Origin: JAABRB01 sp963735025
GTDB taxonomy: Bacteria > Pseudomonadota > Gammaproteobacteria > Burkholderiales > SG8-39
Assembly (NCBI GenBank): GCA_963735025.1
Contig: CAVTJG010000009.1
Coordinates: 992,001 to 1,056,000, forward strand
Direction of reading: 5' to 3'
DNA length: 64,000 nt
Shown here: piece by piece, positions 7,586 to 15,546 of the stretch
Layout: each line of letters begins with the position of its first letter
Position numbering within the stretch: position 1 is the first letter of the stretch
Position numbers and translations under genes: made by a program
Notes under the pieces: model-generated
What the model was told of the DNA's origin: nothing
The model's input: only the letters and a program-made list of their open reading frames with translations
The model's database searches: none

Positions 7586-9017
7586 TCAGCCTGGAATCGG
7601 CGGCCGCCGGCGCCCCACCTTGGTCGCCTGCTCGAAAGCGTAGGCAAGCTGCAGCACTCCGAAATCGTCGCGGAATCGCCCGACGATCTGGATCCCGACC
7701 GGCAGGTCCGAGTCGCTGAAGCCGCACGGCACGGAGATCGCCGGGTGGCTGGTGACGGTGATCGCGTAGCAGGTTCTCAGCCACTCGATGTAGTTGGAGA
7801 GGGGAACACCGCCGATTTCGGTCGGATACTCCACCTCGATCGGGAACGGGAGCGCCTGCGCGACCGGGCAAACAAGGAACGCGTACCGCTCGAAGAACTG
7901 TCGCATTCGGTGGTAGATCTCGGTGCGCAGCGTCTCGGCGCGCGCGATTTCCTGCTGCGTGAGCCGCAATCCCGCTTCGATGTTCCACACCACCGTGGCC
8001 TTGATCTTGTCGCGATGCTCCGCGAGCAGCGGCGCGTAGCGCTGCGCGAACTGGTGGGCGCGCAGGACGTGGAACGCCTCGGTGGCGCCCGTCAGGTCGG
8101 GCTCGTCCTCCGCGACGACACAACCGAGATCCGCAAAGACGTGCCGTTGGGACTCCAGGACCTTCGTGACGAGCGGGTCGACGGGTGCGCCGCCGAGGTC
8201 GCGGCTCCAGGCTACGCGCACCCCTTTGAACGAGCGCGCGAGCGGGCGCGCGAAAATCTCTCCCGGCTCGCCGAGGGAGTTGGGCGAGCGTGCGTCAGGG
8301 CCCGACAGCGCCGCGAGCATGAGTGCCGTGTCGCTTACAGTGCGCGCCATGGGCCCGTACACCGAGAGCGACGCCCACGCGTTGGGGGTCGGCCAGATGG
8401 GCACTCGACCGACACTGGGGCGCAAGCCCGACGACGTTGCAGAAACTCGCCGGATTTCGCAGGCTGGCGCCAAGATCCGATCCCTCCGCCACCGGCACCA
8501 TTCCGCACGCCACGGCAACTGCCGCGCCGCCGCTCGAGCCGCCGCACGTGCGCGCCGGGTCGTATGGATTCCGCGTCGCTCCGAATACGCTATTGAACGT
8601 TTGTGATCCGGCGCCGAACTCCGGCGAATTCGTCTTGCCGAGGATGGTCGCCCCGGCCGCCTTCAATCGCTCGACGACGAGCGCATCCTGTGTGGGGACA
8701 TGATCGCGATACACTAGGGAACCGAACGTCGTTCGGATCCCCGCCGTCTGAACGAGATCCTTGACGGCGGTGGGCAGCCCCGTCAGCAGACCCGGTGGAG
8801 TGCCGCGGGCGGATCCACGTGAAAGGGACTCGTCGGTGCGCCGGGCGGTGGCGCGGGCCAGGTCCGGCACGCAGGTCACGATTGCGTTCAGCGTCGGGTT
8901 GACGCGCTCGATCCGGGCCAGATGCGCGTCGAGGAGCTCGGTCGCCGACACCTTCCGCTCGCGCACCAGGCGCACGAGCTCGGTTGCGTCGAGGTCGCAG
9001 AGTTCCGGATCGGACAT
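7586..9017 (-). CDS. Amidase-signature enzyme, reading frame broken by one extra base
   Basis: About 477 residues once repaired. The N-terminal half carries the amidase Ser-Ser-Lys triad: lysine in AVKDL, GGSSGGAAVAV, and SDLGASLRNPA. The frame then shifts: after NVVGL the continuing sequence RPSVGRVP is in another frame. Dropping one A at 8424/8425 restores GLRPSVGRVP. Such enzymes hydrolyse aryl or alkyl amides. The start is the ATG at 9017 (a TTG at 9053 is possible). A true pseudogene cannot be excluded, but five other genes here show the same kind of single-base break. Confidence 0.8.
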
Positions 9018-9118
9018 GCGGTCGATAGCGGGTCGATTGTGGAATGACGACAAGGGCGACGAGGTTGCGTTCGGGAGGGCGCCCAGTCCACGCGGACCAT
9101 AACATAGGGAGAAGTGGT

Positions 9119-10471
9119 GTGGGCGATGCGGGCAATGCCGGCCACGATGCGAACGTCCCCCGGAAAGTAGCCGTGCTCAGAGCCATCCTGAAACTACTTG
9201 CCGCGCTGCGGTTGCCTGGCGCTGCTGCCGCGCTGCTGCGCGTAGTGCTGCGTGTGCGTCCGAAGGATGCGCAGGCGCTGCACGAGCTGCACGCGCTTGC
9301 GCTCGCCCGCGGCGACCGTCCGGAAGCGACGCAAGTCGGCGAGCGGCTGCTCGAATTGAACCCCGACGAATCGGGCATCCGGTGGAATCTTGCGGTGCTT
9401 GCCTTGCAGGCAGGAGATGCTGATGCGGCGCTCCGGCATTTCGCGCACCACGACAAGCTTCGCTCGAAGGGCACACTCGCGACGCGAGTCTGCGCGGACA
9501 GCCTGCTCGATCCGGAGCGCGCGGCCACCGGCGAACCGTACGTTGCGCGGCTGCGCAACGTGCTCGTCGAGACCGCGCTGTGGTCGGTGTTCGACGGCGA
9601 CAAAGTCTATGTGCGCGAAGTCCACGACCGAACCATCGCCAACGGGCCCTATGTCGCAGGCCGGGTCTTTCCCGATGGCCGGAGGTTCGTGGTGTCGCTG
9701 CGGGCGCCGGAAGTCAGTATCGACACGCCTTGCGCGTTGCTCGGAGGAGACGAGAACTACTCACACTGGCTGACGCGCAATCTGACCAAGATGTTTCTCT
9801 TCGAGGGTCATCCGGAGTACGCGACGCTTCCGCTGTTGATCAACCAGGACCTGAGCGGCTACCAGCGCGAGTACCTTGCGCTCCTCGGGATATCCGAGGA
9901 ACGGCTGGTCAAGGTGCCACGCGGGACGGTCGTGGCGTGTCGGGACCTCGTGGTTCCCACCCAGCTGCACCGTCACCCGCGGATGCGCCAGGGCATCGAT
10001 TGGCTGCGCGGGCAGCTCGCTAAGTGGATGTCCGCCGGCGAGCCGCGCGATCTGCTTTTTCTCTCGCGCAAGGACAGCAACACCCGCGTCCTCCTCAACG
10101 AGGACGAACTCGCAGGCGCGCTGGACGCGCTGGGCTTCCGCACGATGATCGCGGGCGCAATGTCGGTCGCGGAGCAGATCGACGCCTTCTCGCGGGCACG
10201 GGTCGTGGTGGGATCTCACGGCGCCGGCCTTGCCAACCTGATGTTCGCCCCGTACGGCGCGCTCGCGATCGAGATCACGAGCGCCAACATTGCCCACATG
10301 GACGACTTTCGGTTCATCGCGCAGCAGATGGGTCAGCGGATGATCACCGTAGTCTCGAACGACCTGGGTCCCGAACAGCCGGGCGCAGAGCATCCGATGC
10401 ACCGCCCGTACCGGTGCGACGTTCCTGCGGTCATCGAAATCCTCGACCGCGAGCTCGCGGCGCTGAGCTAG
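9119..10471 (+). CDS. Family 61 glycosyltransferase (DUF563) with N-terminal TPR-like helices
   Basis: 450 residues. The first 110 residues form TPR-like helical pairs (ALHELHALALARGDRPEA, NLAVLALQAGDADAALRHF). The C-terminal two thirds match the GT61/DUF563 fold: ENYSHWLT, LLFLSRKDSN, and the hallmark GSHGAGLANLMF about residue 363. It likely transfers a sugar in surface-polysaccharide synthesis; substrate unknown. I chose GTG 9119 because AGGGAG sits seven bases upstream; the upstream ATG at 9044 would run into the amidase promoter. Its last four bases overlap the convergent small gene. Confidence 0.78.
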   Translation: MGDAGNAGHDANVPRKVAVLRAILKLLAALRLPGAAAALLRVVLRVRPKDAQALHELHALALARGDRPEATQVGERLLELNPDESGIRWNLAVLALQAGDADAALRHFAHHDKLRSKGTLATRVCADSLLDPERAATGEPYVARLRNVLVETALWSVFDGDKVYVREVHDRTIANGPYVAGRVFPDGRRFVVSLRAPEVSIDTPCALLGGDENYSHWLTRNLTKMFLFEGHPEYATLPLLINQDLSGYQREYLALLGISEERLVKVPRGTVVACRDLVVPTQLHRHPRMRQGIDWLRGQLAKWMSAGEPRDLLFLSRKDSNTRVLLNEDELAGALDALGFRTMIAGAMSVAEQIDAFSRARVVVGSHGAGLANLMFAPYGALAIEITSANIAHMDDFRFIAQQMGQRMITVVSNDLGPEQPGAEHPMHRPYRCDVPAVIEILDRELAALS

Positions 10472-10966
10472 CGGAGAAAGCTGATCACGGCGAGAAATAT
10501 GACCACTGCGGCGCCGATGGCGAGACGCCGTCCCATGCGACGCATCTTGTCGCGCGCCTCGCGCGCCTCGCGCTGCTCCATCTCCATTGCGGCGGCGACC
10601 CGCGCCCACTTCTCTTCGACGGCAATCTTCACCTTGGGCGCAGGATCGTGCGCAGCCGGGTGATTCCAACCGTCGACGGTCGGGTGGTCGATGGGGGATA
10701 TGGGGGATATGGGGGCGGTCGTCGCTGGACGTCGCGCCTGCGCAGTGGGGCGCCGATTCCCAGTGGGGGTTCGGGTTCCCACTGGGGCTCGGGTTCCCAC
10801 TGGGGCTCGGGTTCCCCGAGGCGACCCCCTTCCGAGTCGATATGGGGGCGGTGGGCGCTCGGTGGGGCGCCGTGGCGCCGGATGACTTGCGCGTCGCGAG
10901 TTCGCGCAGGGCGGCGTCGATGAGCGCCTGCTCCCTGTCTTTGAGATCGGGTTTTTTCTTCATCAC
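10468..10966 (-). CDS. Hypothetical tail-anchored membrane protein, frame broken in a repeat
   Basis: The N-terminus (MMKKKPDLKDREQALIDAAL) and the C-terminus (charged helix EEKWARVAAAMEMEQREARE, then one membrane segment LAIGAAVVIFLAVISFL) lie in different frames. The span is 499 bases, one more than a multiple of three. Between them lies a Pro/Asn/Ser-rich linker coded by 18-base repeats, one of which is 19 bases long because of a run of five G. Removing one G joins the two parts into about 165 residues. It starts three bases after rng ends, so it belongs to the same operon. Confidence 0.55.
10757..10816. repeat. Tandem repeat of an 18-19 bp unit
   Basis: Three copies of CCCACTGGGGCTCGGGTT-type units (the first reads CCCAGTGGGGGTTCGGGTT, 19 bases) followed by a partial fourth. 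In the minus-strand frame each 18-base unit codes for the hexapeptide GNPSPS. Just to the left (10691-10715) a second microrepeat, gatatgggg, occurs in tandem. Confidence 0.85.
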
Positions 10967-12417
10967 ATCAGCACCACGTCGAATTGCTCGGCGTTATAGC
11001 TGGTCTCGACCTGCATCGAGACCGGCTTGCCTATGAAGTCGGAGAGCATCGCGAGCGACTGCGACTCCTCCTCGAGAAACAGGTCGATCACCGCCTGCGA
11101 TCCCAGGATGCGGTACTCGCGCGCGCTGAACTGGCGCGCCTCGCGCAGGATCTCGCGCAGGATCTCGTAGCAGACGGTGCGCGCGGTCTTGACCTCTCCG
11201 CGACCGGCGCACGTCGGACAGGGCTCGCAGAGCACATGCGCCAGGCTCTCACGGGTTCGCTTGCGCGTCATCTCCACGAGGCCGAGTGCGGTGAAACCGT
11301 TCACGGTCATCTTTGTCCGGTCTCGCGCGAGCGCCTTGCGGAACTCGGTAAGCACCGCAGCACGGTGTTCCTCGCCAGCCATGTCGATGAAGTCGATGAT
11401 GATGATGCCGCCGAGGTTGCGCAGCCGGAGCTGGCGCGCGATGACCTGCGCCGCCTCCAGGTTCGTCTTGAAGATCGTGTCGTCGAAGTTGCGCAAGCCC
11501 ACGAAGCCGCCGGTGTTCACGTCGACCGTCGTGAGCGCCTCGGTCTGATCGATGATCAGGTAGCCACCCGACTTCAGATCGACGCGCCGCGCGAGCGCCT
11601 TCTCGATCTCGTCTTCGACGCCGTAGAGGTCGAAGAGCGGCCGCTCTCCGGTGTAGTGCTCGATCCGCGAGAGGACGCGCGGCACGTAGTCCCGCGCAAA
11701 TTCCTGGAGCTTGATGAAGTTCTCGCGCGAATCGACGATGATCCGACCGGTATGGTCGCCGGCAAAATCCCGCAGCACGCGTTGCGCGAGCGAGAGATCC
11801 TGGTAGAGAAGCGCAGGTGCCGTGGCGGTTTCCGCGCGGGTTTTCATATCGGCCCAGATCCTTTTCAGGTACTGGACGTCCAGCGCCAGATCCTCCTCGC
11901 CGGCCGACTCGGCCATGGTGCGAATGATGTACCCGCCCGTTTCACCCGGAGGCAGCTGCCGCTCGAGCTTCTCCCTGAGGACTTTTCGCTCGGCCTCGTC
12001 CTCGATGCGTTGCGACACGGCGATATGCGGATCGCGCGGCAAGTGGACCAGAAAACGGCCGGCAACCGAAACCTGGGTGGAGAGTCGCGCGCCCTTGGTT
12101 CCGATCGGGTCCTTGAGCACCTGCACCATCACCGGCTGACCCTCGGAGAGGATCCGCTCGATGGGTTTTTGCGTGTCGCCGTTGCCGCGCTGCTCCCAGA
12201 TGTCCGCCACGTGCAGGAAGGCCGCCCGATCGAGGCCGATGTCGACGAAAGCGGACTGCATGCCGGGCAGGACCCGCTCGACCCGCCCCATGTACAGGTT
12301 GCCGACCAGTCCCCGGTTGGCGGCACGCTCCACGTGCAGTTCCTGCACGACGCCGTTCAGCACCACTGCGACACGCGTTTCCTGTGGCGTGACGTTGATC
12401 AGGATGTCCTCGGTCAT
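10963..12417 (-). CDS. rng: Ribonuclease G
   Basis: 484 residues, the RNase E/G catalytic core without the long C-terminal scaffold of RNase E. An S1 RNA-binding region (about 35-125) is followed by the DNase-I-like catalytic domain with VDVNTGGFVG and IIIDFIDM, which hold the two metal-binding Asp, and the zinc-link CEPCPTC. It trims 16S rRNA 5' ends and cuts some mRNAs. The start overlaps the end of maf by four bases. In this operon order (rlmH-maf-rng) the gene is typical of betaproteobacteria. Confidence 0.94.
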   Translation of the reverse strand: MTEDILINVTPQETRVAVVLNGVVQELHVERAANRGLVGNLYMGRVERVLPGMQSAFVDIGLDRAAFLHVADIWEQRGNGDTQKPIERILSEGQPVMVQVLKDPIGTKGARLSTQVSVAGRFLVHLPRDPHIAVSQRIEDEAERKVLREKLERQLPPGETGGYIIRTMAESAGEEDLALDVQYLKRIWADMKTRAETATAPALLYQDLSLAQRVLRDFAGDHTGRIIVDSRENFIKLQEFARDYVPRVLSRIEHYTGERPLFDLYGVEDEIEKALARRVDLKSGGYLIIDQTEALTTVDVNTGGFVGLRNFDDTIFKTNLEAAQVIARQLRLRNLGGIIIIDFIDMAGEEHRAAVLTEFRKALARDRTKMTVNGFTALGLVEMTRKRTRESLAHVLCEPCPTCAGRGEVKTARTVCYEILREILREARQFSAREYRILGSQAVIDLFLEEESQSLAMLSDFIGKPVSMQVETSYNAEQFDVVLM

Positions 12418-13031
12418 GCGCGGCTCTGGTACTTCCGCAGCAGTGCGGCGGTTTCGTAGAGCGGTAGTCCCATCACGCCCGTATAGCTGCCGAGTATCTC
12501 CGGGATGAATACCGCGGCGCGGCCTTGAATCGCGTAGCCGCCGGCCTTGTCGTAGGGCTCGCCCGTGTCGACATATTGCTGGATCTCCGGCTCTTCCAGC
12601 GCGCGAAAGCGCACGTGGTTGTCGTTCACGATGGTTTCCTCGACGGCGTCGAAACGCAGGGTCACCGCGGTCAGCACGCGATGCTCGCGCCCGGAGAGCT
12701 CCTTCAGCATCGACACCGCCTCGTGACGGTTGGCGGGCTTGCCGAAGATCGTCGAGTCGAGGCACACGGTCGTGTCGGCGGCGAGCACCGGCAGACGCGG
12801 GAGTCCTCGCTGCATGATTCGCATCCAGCCCGTGTCGGCCTTCTCGTGCGCGACCCGCCGAACGTAATCCTCCGGGGACTCGTCCTCGTGCACGGCTTCG
12901 TCGACATCCGGACCGCGTGACCAGTGCTCGCGCAGCAACAGAACCTCGAACGCCACGCCGATCTGCTTCAGCAGCTCGCGCCGGCGCGAGCTCCGCGAGG
13001 CGAGGTAGACCTTGGCGAAGGGCGGAGGCAT
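12414..13031 (-). CDS. maf: Maf-family nucleoside triphosphate pyrophosphatase
   Basis: 205 residues. The family motifs LASRSSRRRELL near the N-terminus, AADTTV in the middle and DKAGGYAIQG near the end are present. Maf proteins hydrolyse dTTP/UTP or modified pyrimidine and purine nucleotides to monophosphates, a house-cleaning role. I chose the ATG at 13031, next to the VYLASRSS core; a longer reading is not supported. It sits between a small candidate leader ORF and rng. Confidence 0.93.
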   Translation of the reverse strand: MPPPFAKVYLASRSSRRRELLKQIGVAFEVLLLREHWSRGPDVDEAVHEDESPEDYVRRVAHEKADTGWMRIMQRGLPRLPVLAADTTVCLDSTIFGKPANRHEAVSMLKELSGREHRVLTAVTLRFDAVEETIVNDNHVRFRALEEPEIQQYVDTGEPYDKAGGYAIQGRAAVFIPEILGSYTGVMGLPLYETAALLRKYQSRA

Positions 13032-13032
13032 G

Positions 13033-13125
13033 TCAGCGACCCGCTTCGGTTTGCCGGGACGCACGCACGCCCGCCGAGCGCCGGATCCGGCGGGCAAGTG
13101 GCCTGAGCGCCTGGGTGATACGCAT
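13033..13125 (-). CDS. Candidate 30-residue basic leader peptide upstream of maf
   Basis: A short frame, MRITQALRPLARRIRRSAGV and ten more residues, stops one base before the maf start. It has a strong ribosome site (GAGGAG, five bases before the ATG) while maf itself has none obvious, so translation of this ORF may feed maf by reinitiation. About a third of the residues are arginine. It fills most of the otherwise empty 161-base gap between rlmH and maf. No homologue is known to me; it could be chance. Confidence 0.35.
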   Translation of the reverse strand: MRITQALRPLARRIRRSAGVRASRQTEAGR

Positions 13126-13192
13126 CGGGTCTCCTCTCGCAAGCTGGGGGTGGCGCCCCCGCGGCCTCGTCACGGATTCCGGACGGGAACCT

Positions 13193-13663
13193 CTATTCTC
13201 GGTGATACGGGTGGTGGTCGAGTATGGAAAGTGCCCTGTAAAGCTGCTCGCTGAGCACCACACGTGCCAGTCCATGTGGAAGAGTGAAGCTCGAGAGCCG
13301 CATAATCAGTGCGGCCGAGCGCTTGAGCTCCGGCGCCAGGCCGTCCGGCCCCCCGATCAGGAACGCGAGGTCCTCGCCCCCGGCCAGCCACGACTCGAGG
13401 CTGGTTGCCAGCTCCTGCGTGGTCAGCGTCCGGCCCCGTTCGTCGAGCGCCACGCACCGGCACCGGGCGGGGAGGGCGGCGCGAATCCGAGTCTCTTCCG
13501 CCGCCAGCAGCTGGGCCACCGAGCGCGACGGTCGACGTGGCTCCGGCCGGATCTCGGTGAGCTCGATGCGCGCCCGTCGCGGCATGCGTCGCGCATAGTC
13601 CGTGAACGCCGCATCGACCCAGCCGGGCATGCGGCTGCCCACCGCGACGACGAGCAATCTCAT
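13193..13663 (-). CDS. rlmH: RlmH, 23S rRNA (pseudouridine1915-N3)-methyltransferase
   Basis: 156 residues, the normal size. It is a small SPOUT methyltransferase acting on the 70S ribosome. The SAM-binding knot is visible as FLIGGPDGL and the C-terminal signature HGLARVVLSEQLYRALSI followed by HHPYHRE. It follows rsfS closely, the usual pairing in betaproteobacteria and beyond. Confidence 0.96.
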   Translation of the reverse strand: MRLLVVAVGSRMPGWVDAAFTDYARRMPRRARIELTEIRPEPRRPSRSVAQLLAAEETRIRAALPARCRCVALDERGRTLTTQELATSLESWLAGGEDLAFLIGGPDGLAPELKRSAALIMRLSSFTLPHGLARVVLSEQLYRALSILDHHPYHRE

Positions 13664-13687
13664 GCCGCGCCCCGCCTGTCCGGCGCG

Positions 13688-14068
13688 TTATGAAGCGCTT
13701 GCCCGCGTGCTCCGGGCCCGAGTCTGCATCCGCTCCGTGCGTGGTTTGGGCTCGCCCCACAATTCCTCGAGGTTGTAATACTCGCGCGCCGCGGGTTGCA
13801 TGATGTGCACCACGACGTCTCCCAGGTCGACGAGTATCCAGTCGCTGTCCGGCCCGCCCTCGGTGCCGTAGACCCGTTCCCCAAGGGCTTTCAGCCGCTC
13901 GTTCACATTACCCGCAAGCGCCCTGCCCTGACGGGCGGAATCGGCGCTTGCAATGATCACTCGATCGAAAAGTGCGGTGAGATGGGTGACATCGAAGACC
14001 GCGATATCGCGCGCCTTGATGTCCTCGAGTGCGGCGATGACCGCTTTTTCCTTCTTGCGGATGTCCAA
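13688..14068 (-). CDS. rsfS: RsfS ribosomal silencing factor
   Basis: 126 residues of the RsfS/Iojap family. It binds ribosomal protein L14 and blocks subunit joining when nutrients are scarce. Family landmarks: the opening ALEDIKARDIAVFDV, the SADSARQGRALAGNV helix and GPDSDWILVDLGDVVVHIM. The C-terminal 15 residues after EELWGE are a basic tail that varies in the family. It lies between nadD and rlmH. Confidence 0.95.
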   Translation of the reverse strand: MDIRKKEKAVIAALEDIKARDIAVFDVTHLTALFDRVIIASADSARQGRALAGNVNERLKALGERVYGTEGGPDSDWILVDLGDVVVHIMQPAAREYYNLEELWGEPKPRTERMQTRARSTRASAS

Positions 14069-14105
14069 ACCGGGTGTGTCTCCTCTATCCAGCTATCTGT
14101 ACACG

Positions 14106-14747
14106 CTATCTGTATAACCTGTGCGCCCCAATATAAGCCAACACGCTTTCCGGAAGCAAATAGCGTGCGCTTGCGCCACGCGCGAATCGATCGCGCAGAT
14201 CGGTCGCCGAGATGTCTAGGGGCGTCATGGGAAAAGTCATGATTGCGCCGGCCGGCGCGGCCCGCGCCGCCTCGAGGGTCGCGGCGCGCCGGGCATACTC
14301 GAGCGCAAGGCCGGACACCATCGTTTGCGCGGACAGTGCAAACCCCGGCCGCTCACCGACTGCGAAGTGAGCGAGACCGAGGAGCTCCGTCCACGAACGC
14401 CAGGTGGGCAGCGACAGGAACGAATCCATCCCGAGAATCATCACCAGCGGCTTGTGTGCGCCGAGCTCCGCACGCAGCCGCTTGAACGTGTTGATCGTGA
14501 AGGTGGGATCGGATGTGCGCGTCTCGGCGATGTCGAGGGTGAATCGCGGCTCGCTGGCGATGGCGAGCCGGACCATCTCCACCCGGTGCAGCGCAGTCGT
14601 CGTGGGTATGTCGCGGTGCCCCGGCTGACCGGAAGGCACCCAGCGCACCGTATCGAGGCCGAGCGCCTCGAGCGCCTCCATGGCCAGTCTCAAGTGACCG
14701 TAGTGCACCGGATCGAACGTACCGCCCAAGATGCCCAGCGGAGTCAT
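14106..14747 (-). CDS. nadD: NadD, nicotinate-nucleotide adenylyltransferase
   Basis: 213 residues. It makes deamido-NAD from nicotinate mononucleotide and ATP. The nucleotidyltransferase motif GGTFDPVHYGHL is at the N-terminus and the second signature ISATDLRDR near the C-terminus (ISSTxxR in most relatives). It is the first gene of the nadD-rsfS-rlmH-maf-rng run. Confidence 0.96.
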   Translation of the reverse strand: MTPLGILGGTFDPVHYGHLRLAMEALEALGLDTVRWVPSGQPGHRDIPTTTALHRVEMVRLAIASEPRFTLDIAETRTSDPTFTINTFKRLRAELGAHKPLVMILGMDSFLSLPTWRSWTELLGLAHFAVGERPGFALSAQTMVSGLALEYARRAATLEAARAAPAGAIMTFPMTPLDISATDLRDRFARGASARYLLPESVLAYIGAHRLYR

Positions 14748-14800
14748 CAGGTGCCTTTCTCGAAATTTCGGCTACGCTTCTTCATATAAGAGCAATCTTA

Positions 14801-14876
14801 CGAACAAGGGGGGATTCCCCCTTGTATATCCCCGGACCAACAAGGGGCGAGCCCCTTGTATATCCCCTCGTTCGCA
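14801..14876. repeat. Two tandem palindromic repeats, family B copies 2 and 3
   Basis: Two units of about 36 bases: ACAAGGGGG-GATT-CCCCCTTGT at 14804-14825 and ACAAGGGG-CGAG-CCCCTTGT at 14840-14859, each followed by ATATCCCC. They fill the gap between nadD and the next gene; an inverted third copy is at 3.6 kb. The stems could fold in RNA, but no T-run follows. Confidence 0.75.
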
Positions 14877-14900
14877 AGTTCAGACGCGTCTTAGGAGAGC

Positions 14901-15533
14901 TCACATCTTCCTCTGTATCGCGGCCGGCAGATGCGTGACGCGCTGCATCTCGGGATCATCGAACAGCGCAGGGTCCTCGAGGTAGGCGAGCAGCATGGGC
15001 GTCGCGTCGACGCCCCAGAAGAGCTCGCCGTCGACAGCGAAGGTCGGCACGCCGAATATGCCCGCCGCGCTGGCCGCATCGCCATTCGCCCGGAGCTGCG
15101 CCTTTGTTCCGGGCGCATTGCATAGCGCGTCGGCATCCGGGACGCCGAGCCGGTCGCAGAGCGCGGGCCACTCGTCGTCGATGGAGCGCCCCTCCTTCCA
15201 GATGAAATCGAAAATTGTCTGAACGACGTCGGCCCCACAGCCGAGCGCCACGGTGAGGCGCAGCGCCCGCAGGGGATTGAACGGATGCGCGGGTGGAAAG
15301 CGGATCGCGACACCGAGCTCGCGTGCGTGAAACAGCACGTACCGATAGCTGAACGTGCGCTTGGTCGGAAGCTCTGCTGGCCCCTTGTGGCTCCAGTGCG
15401 CCAGGATTCCGCCGAACACGACCGGCCTGAGCGCAACGTCTTCGCGGCGGAAGAGCTCGGGTTGCGTCGCGAACTGGAGGTAGGAGAAGGGCGAGATGTA
15501 ATCGAAATACCAGGTCAGCCGCGGAGTATTCAT
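14901..15533 (-). CDS. 2-hydroxychromene-2-carboxylate isomerase family protein
   Basis: 210 residues of the DsbA-like thioredoxin fold, kappa-GST branch. The active-site serine motif YFDYISPFSYL is at the N-terminus and FGVPTFAVDGELFWG near the end. The named enzyme works in naphthalene breakdown with glutathione; most genomic relatives have unknown substrates, and no aromatic ring-cleavage genes are next to it. It probably conjugates or isomerises small molecules with glutathione. Confidence 0.88.
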   Translation of the reverse strand: MNTPRLTWYFDYISPFSYLQFATQPELFRREDVALRPVVFGGILAHWSHKGPAELPTKRTFSYRYVLFHARELGVAIRFPPAHPFNPLRALRLTVALGCGADVVQTIFDFIWKEGRSIDDEWPALCDRLGVPDADALCNAPGTKAQLRANGDAASAAGIFGVPTFAVDGELFWGVDATPMLLAYLEDPALFDDPEMQRVTHLPAAIQRKM

Positions 15534-15546
15534 CGCGCCGGCGACT

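Noticed and set aside
9044..9118. Longer N-terminus for the family-61 glycosyltransferase from the ATG at 9044
   Set aside because: It would overlap the amidase promoter region, has no ribosome site, and codes for a non-family Arg-rich stretch; GTG 9119 has AGGGAG in place.
13079..13092. Perfect palindrome CGCCGGATCCGGCG in the rlmH-maf gap
   Set aside because: It falls within the candidate leader ORF (Arg-rich codons) and such GC-only dyads are frequent at this base composition.
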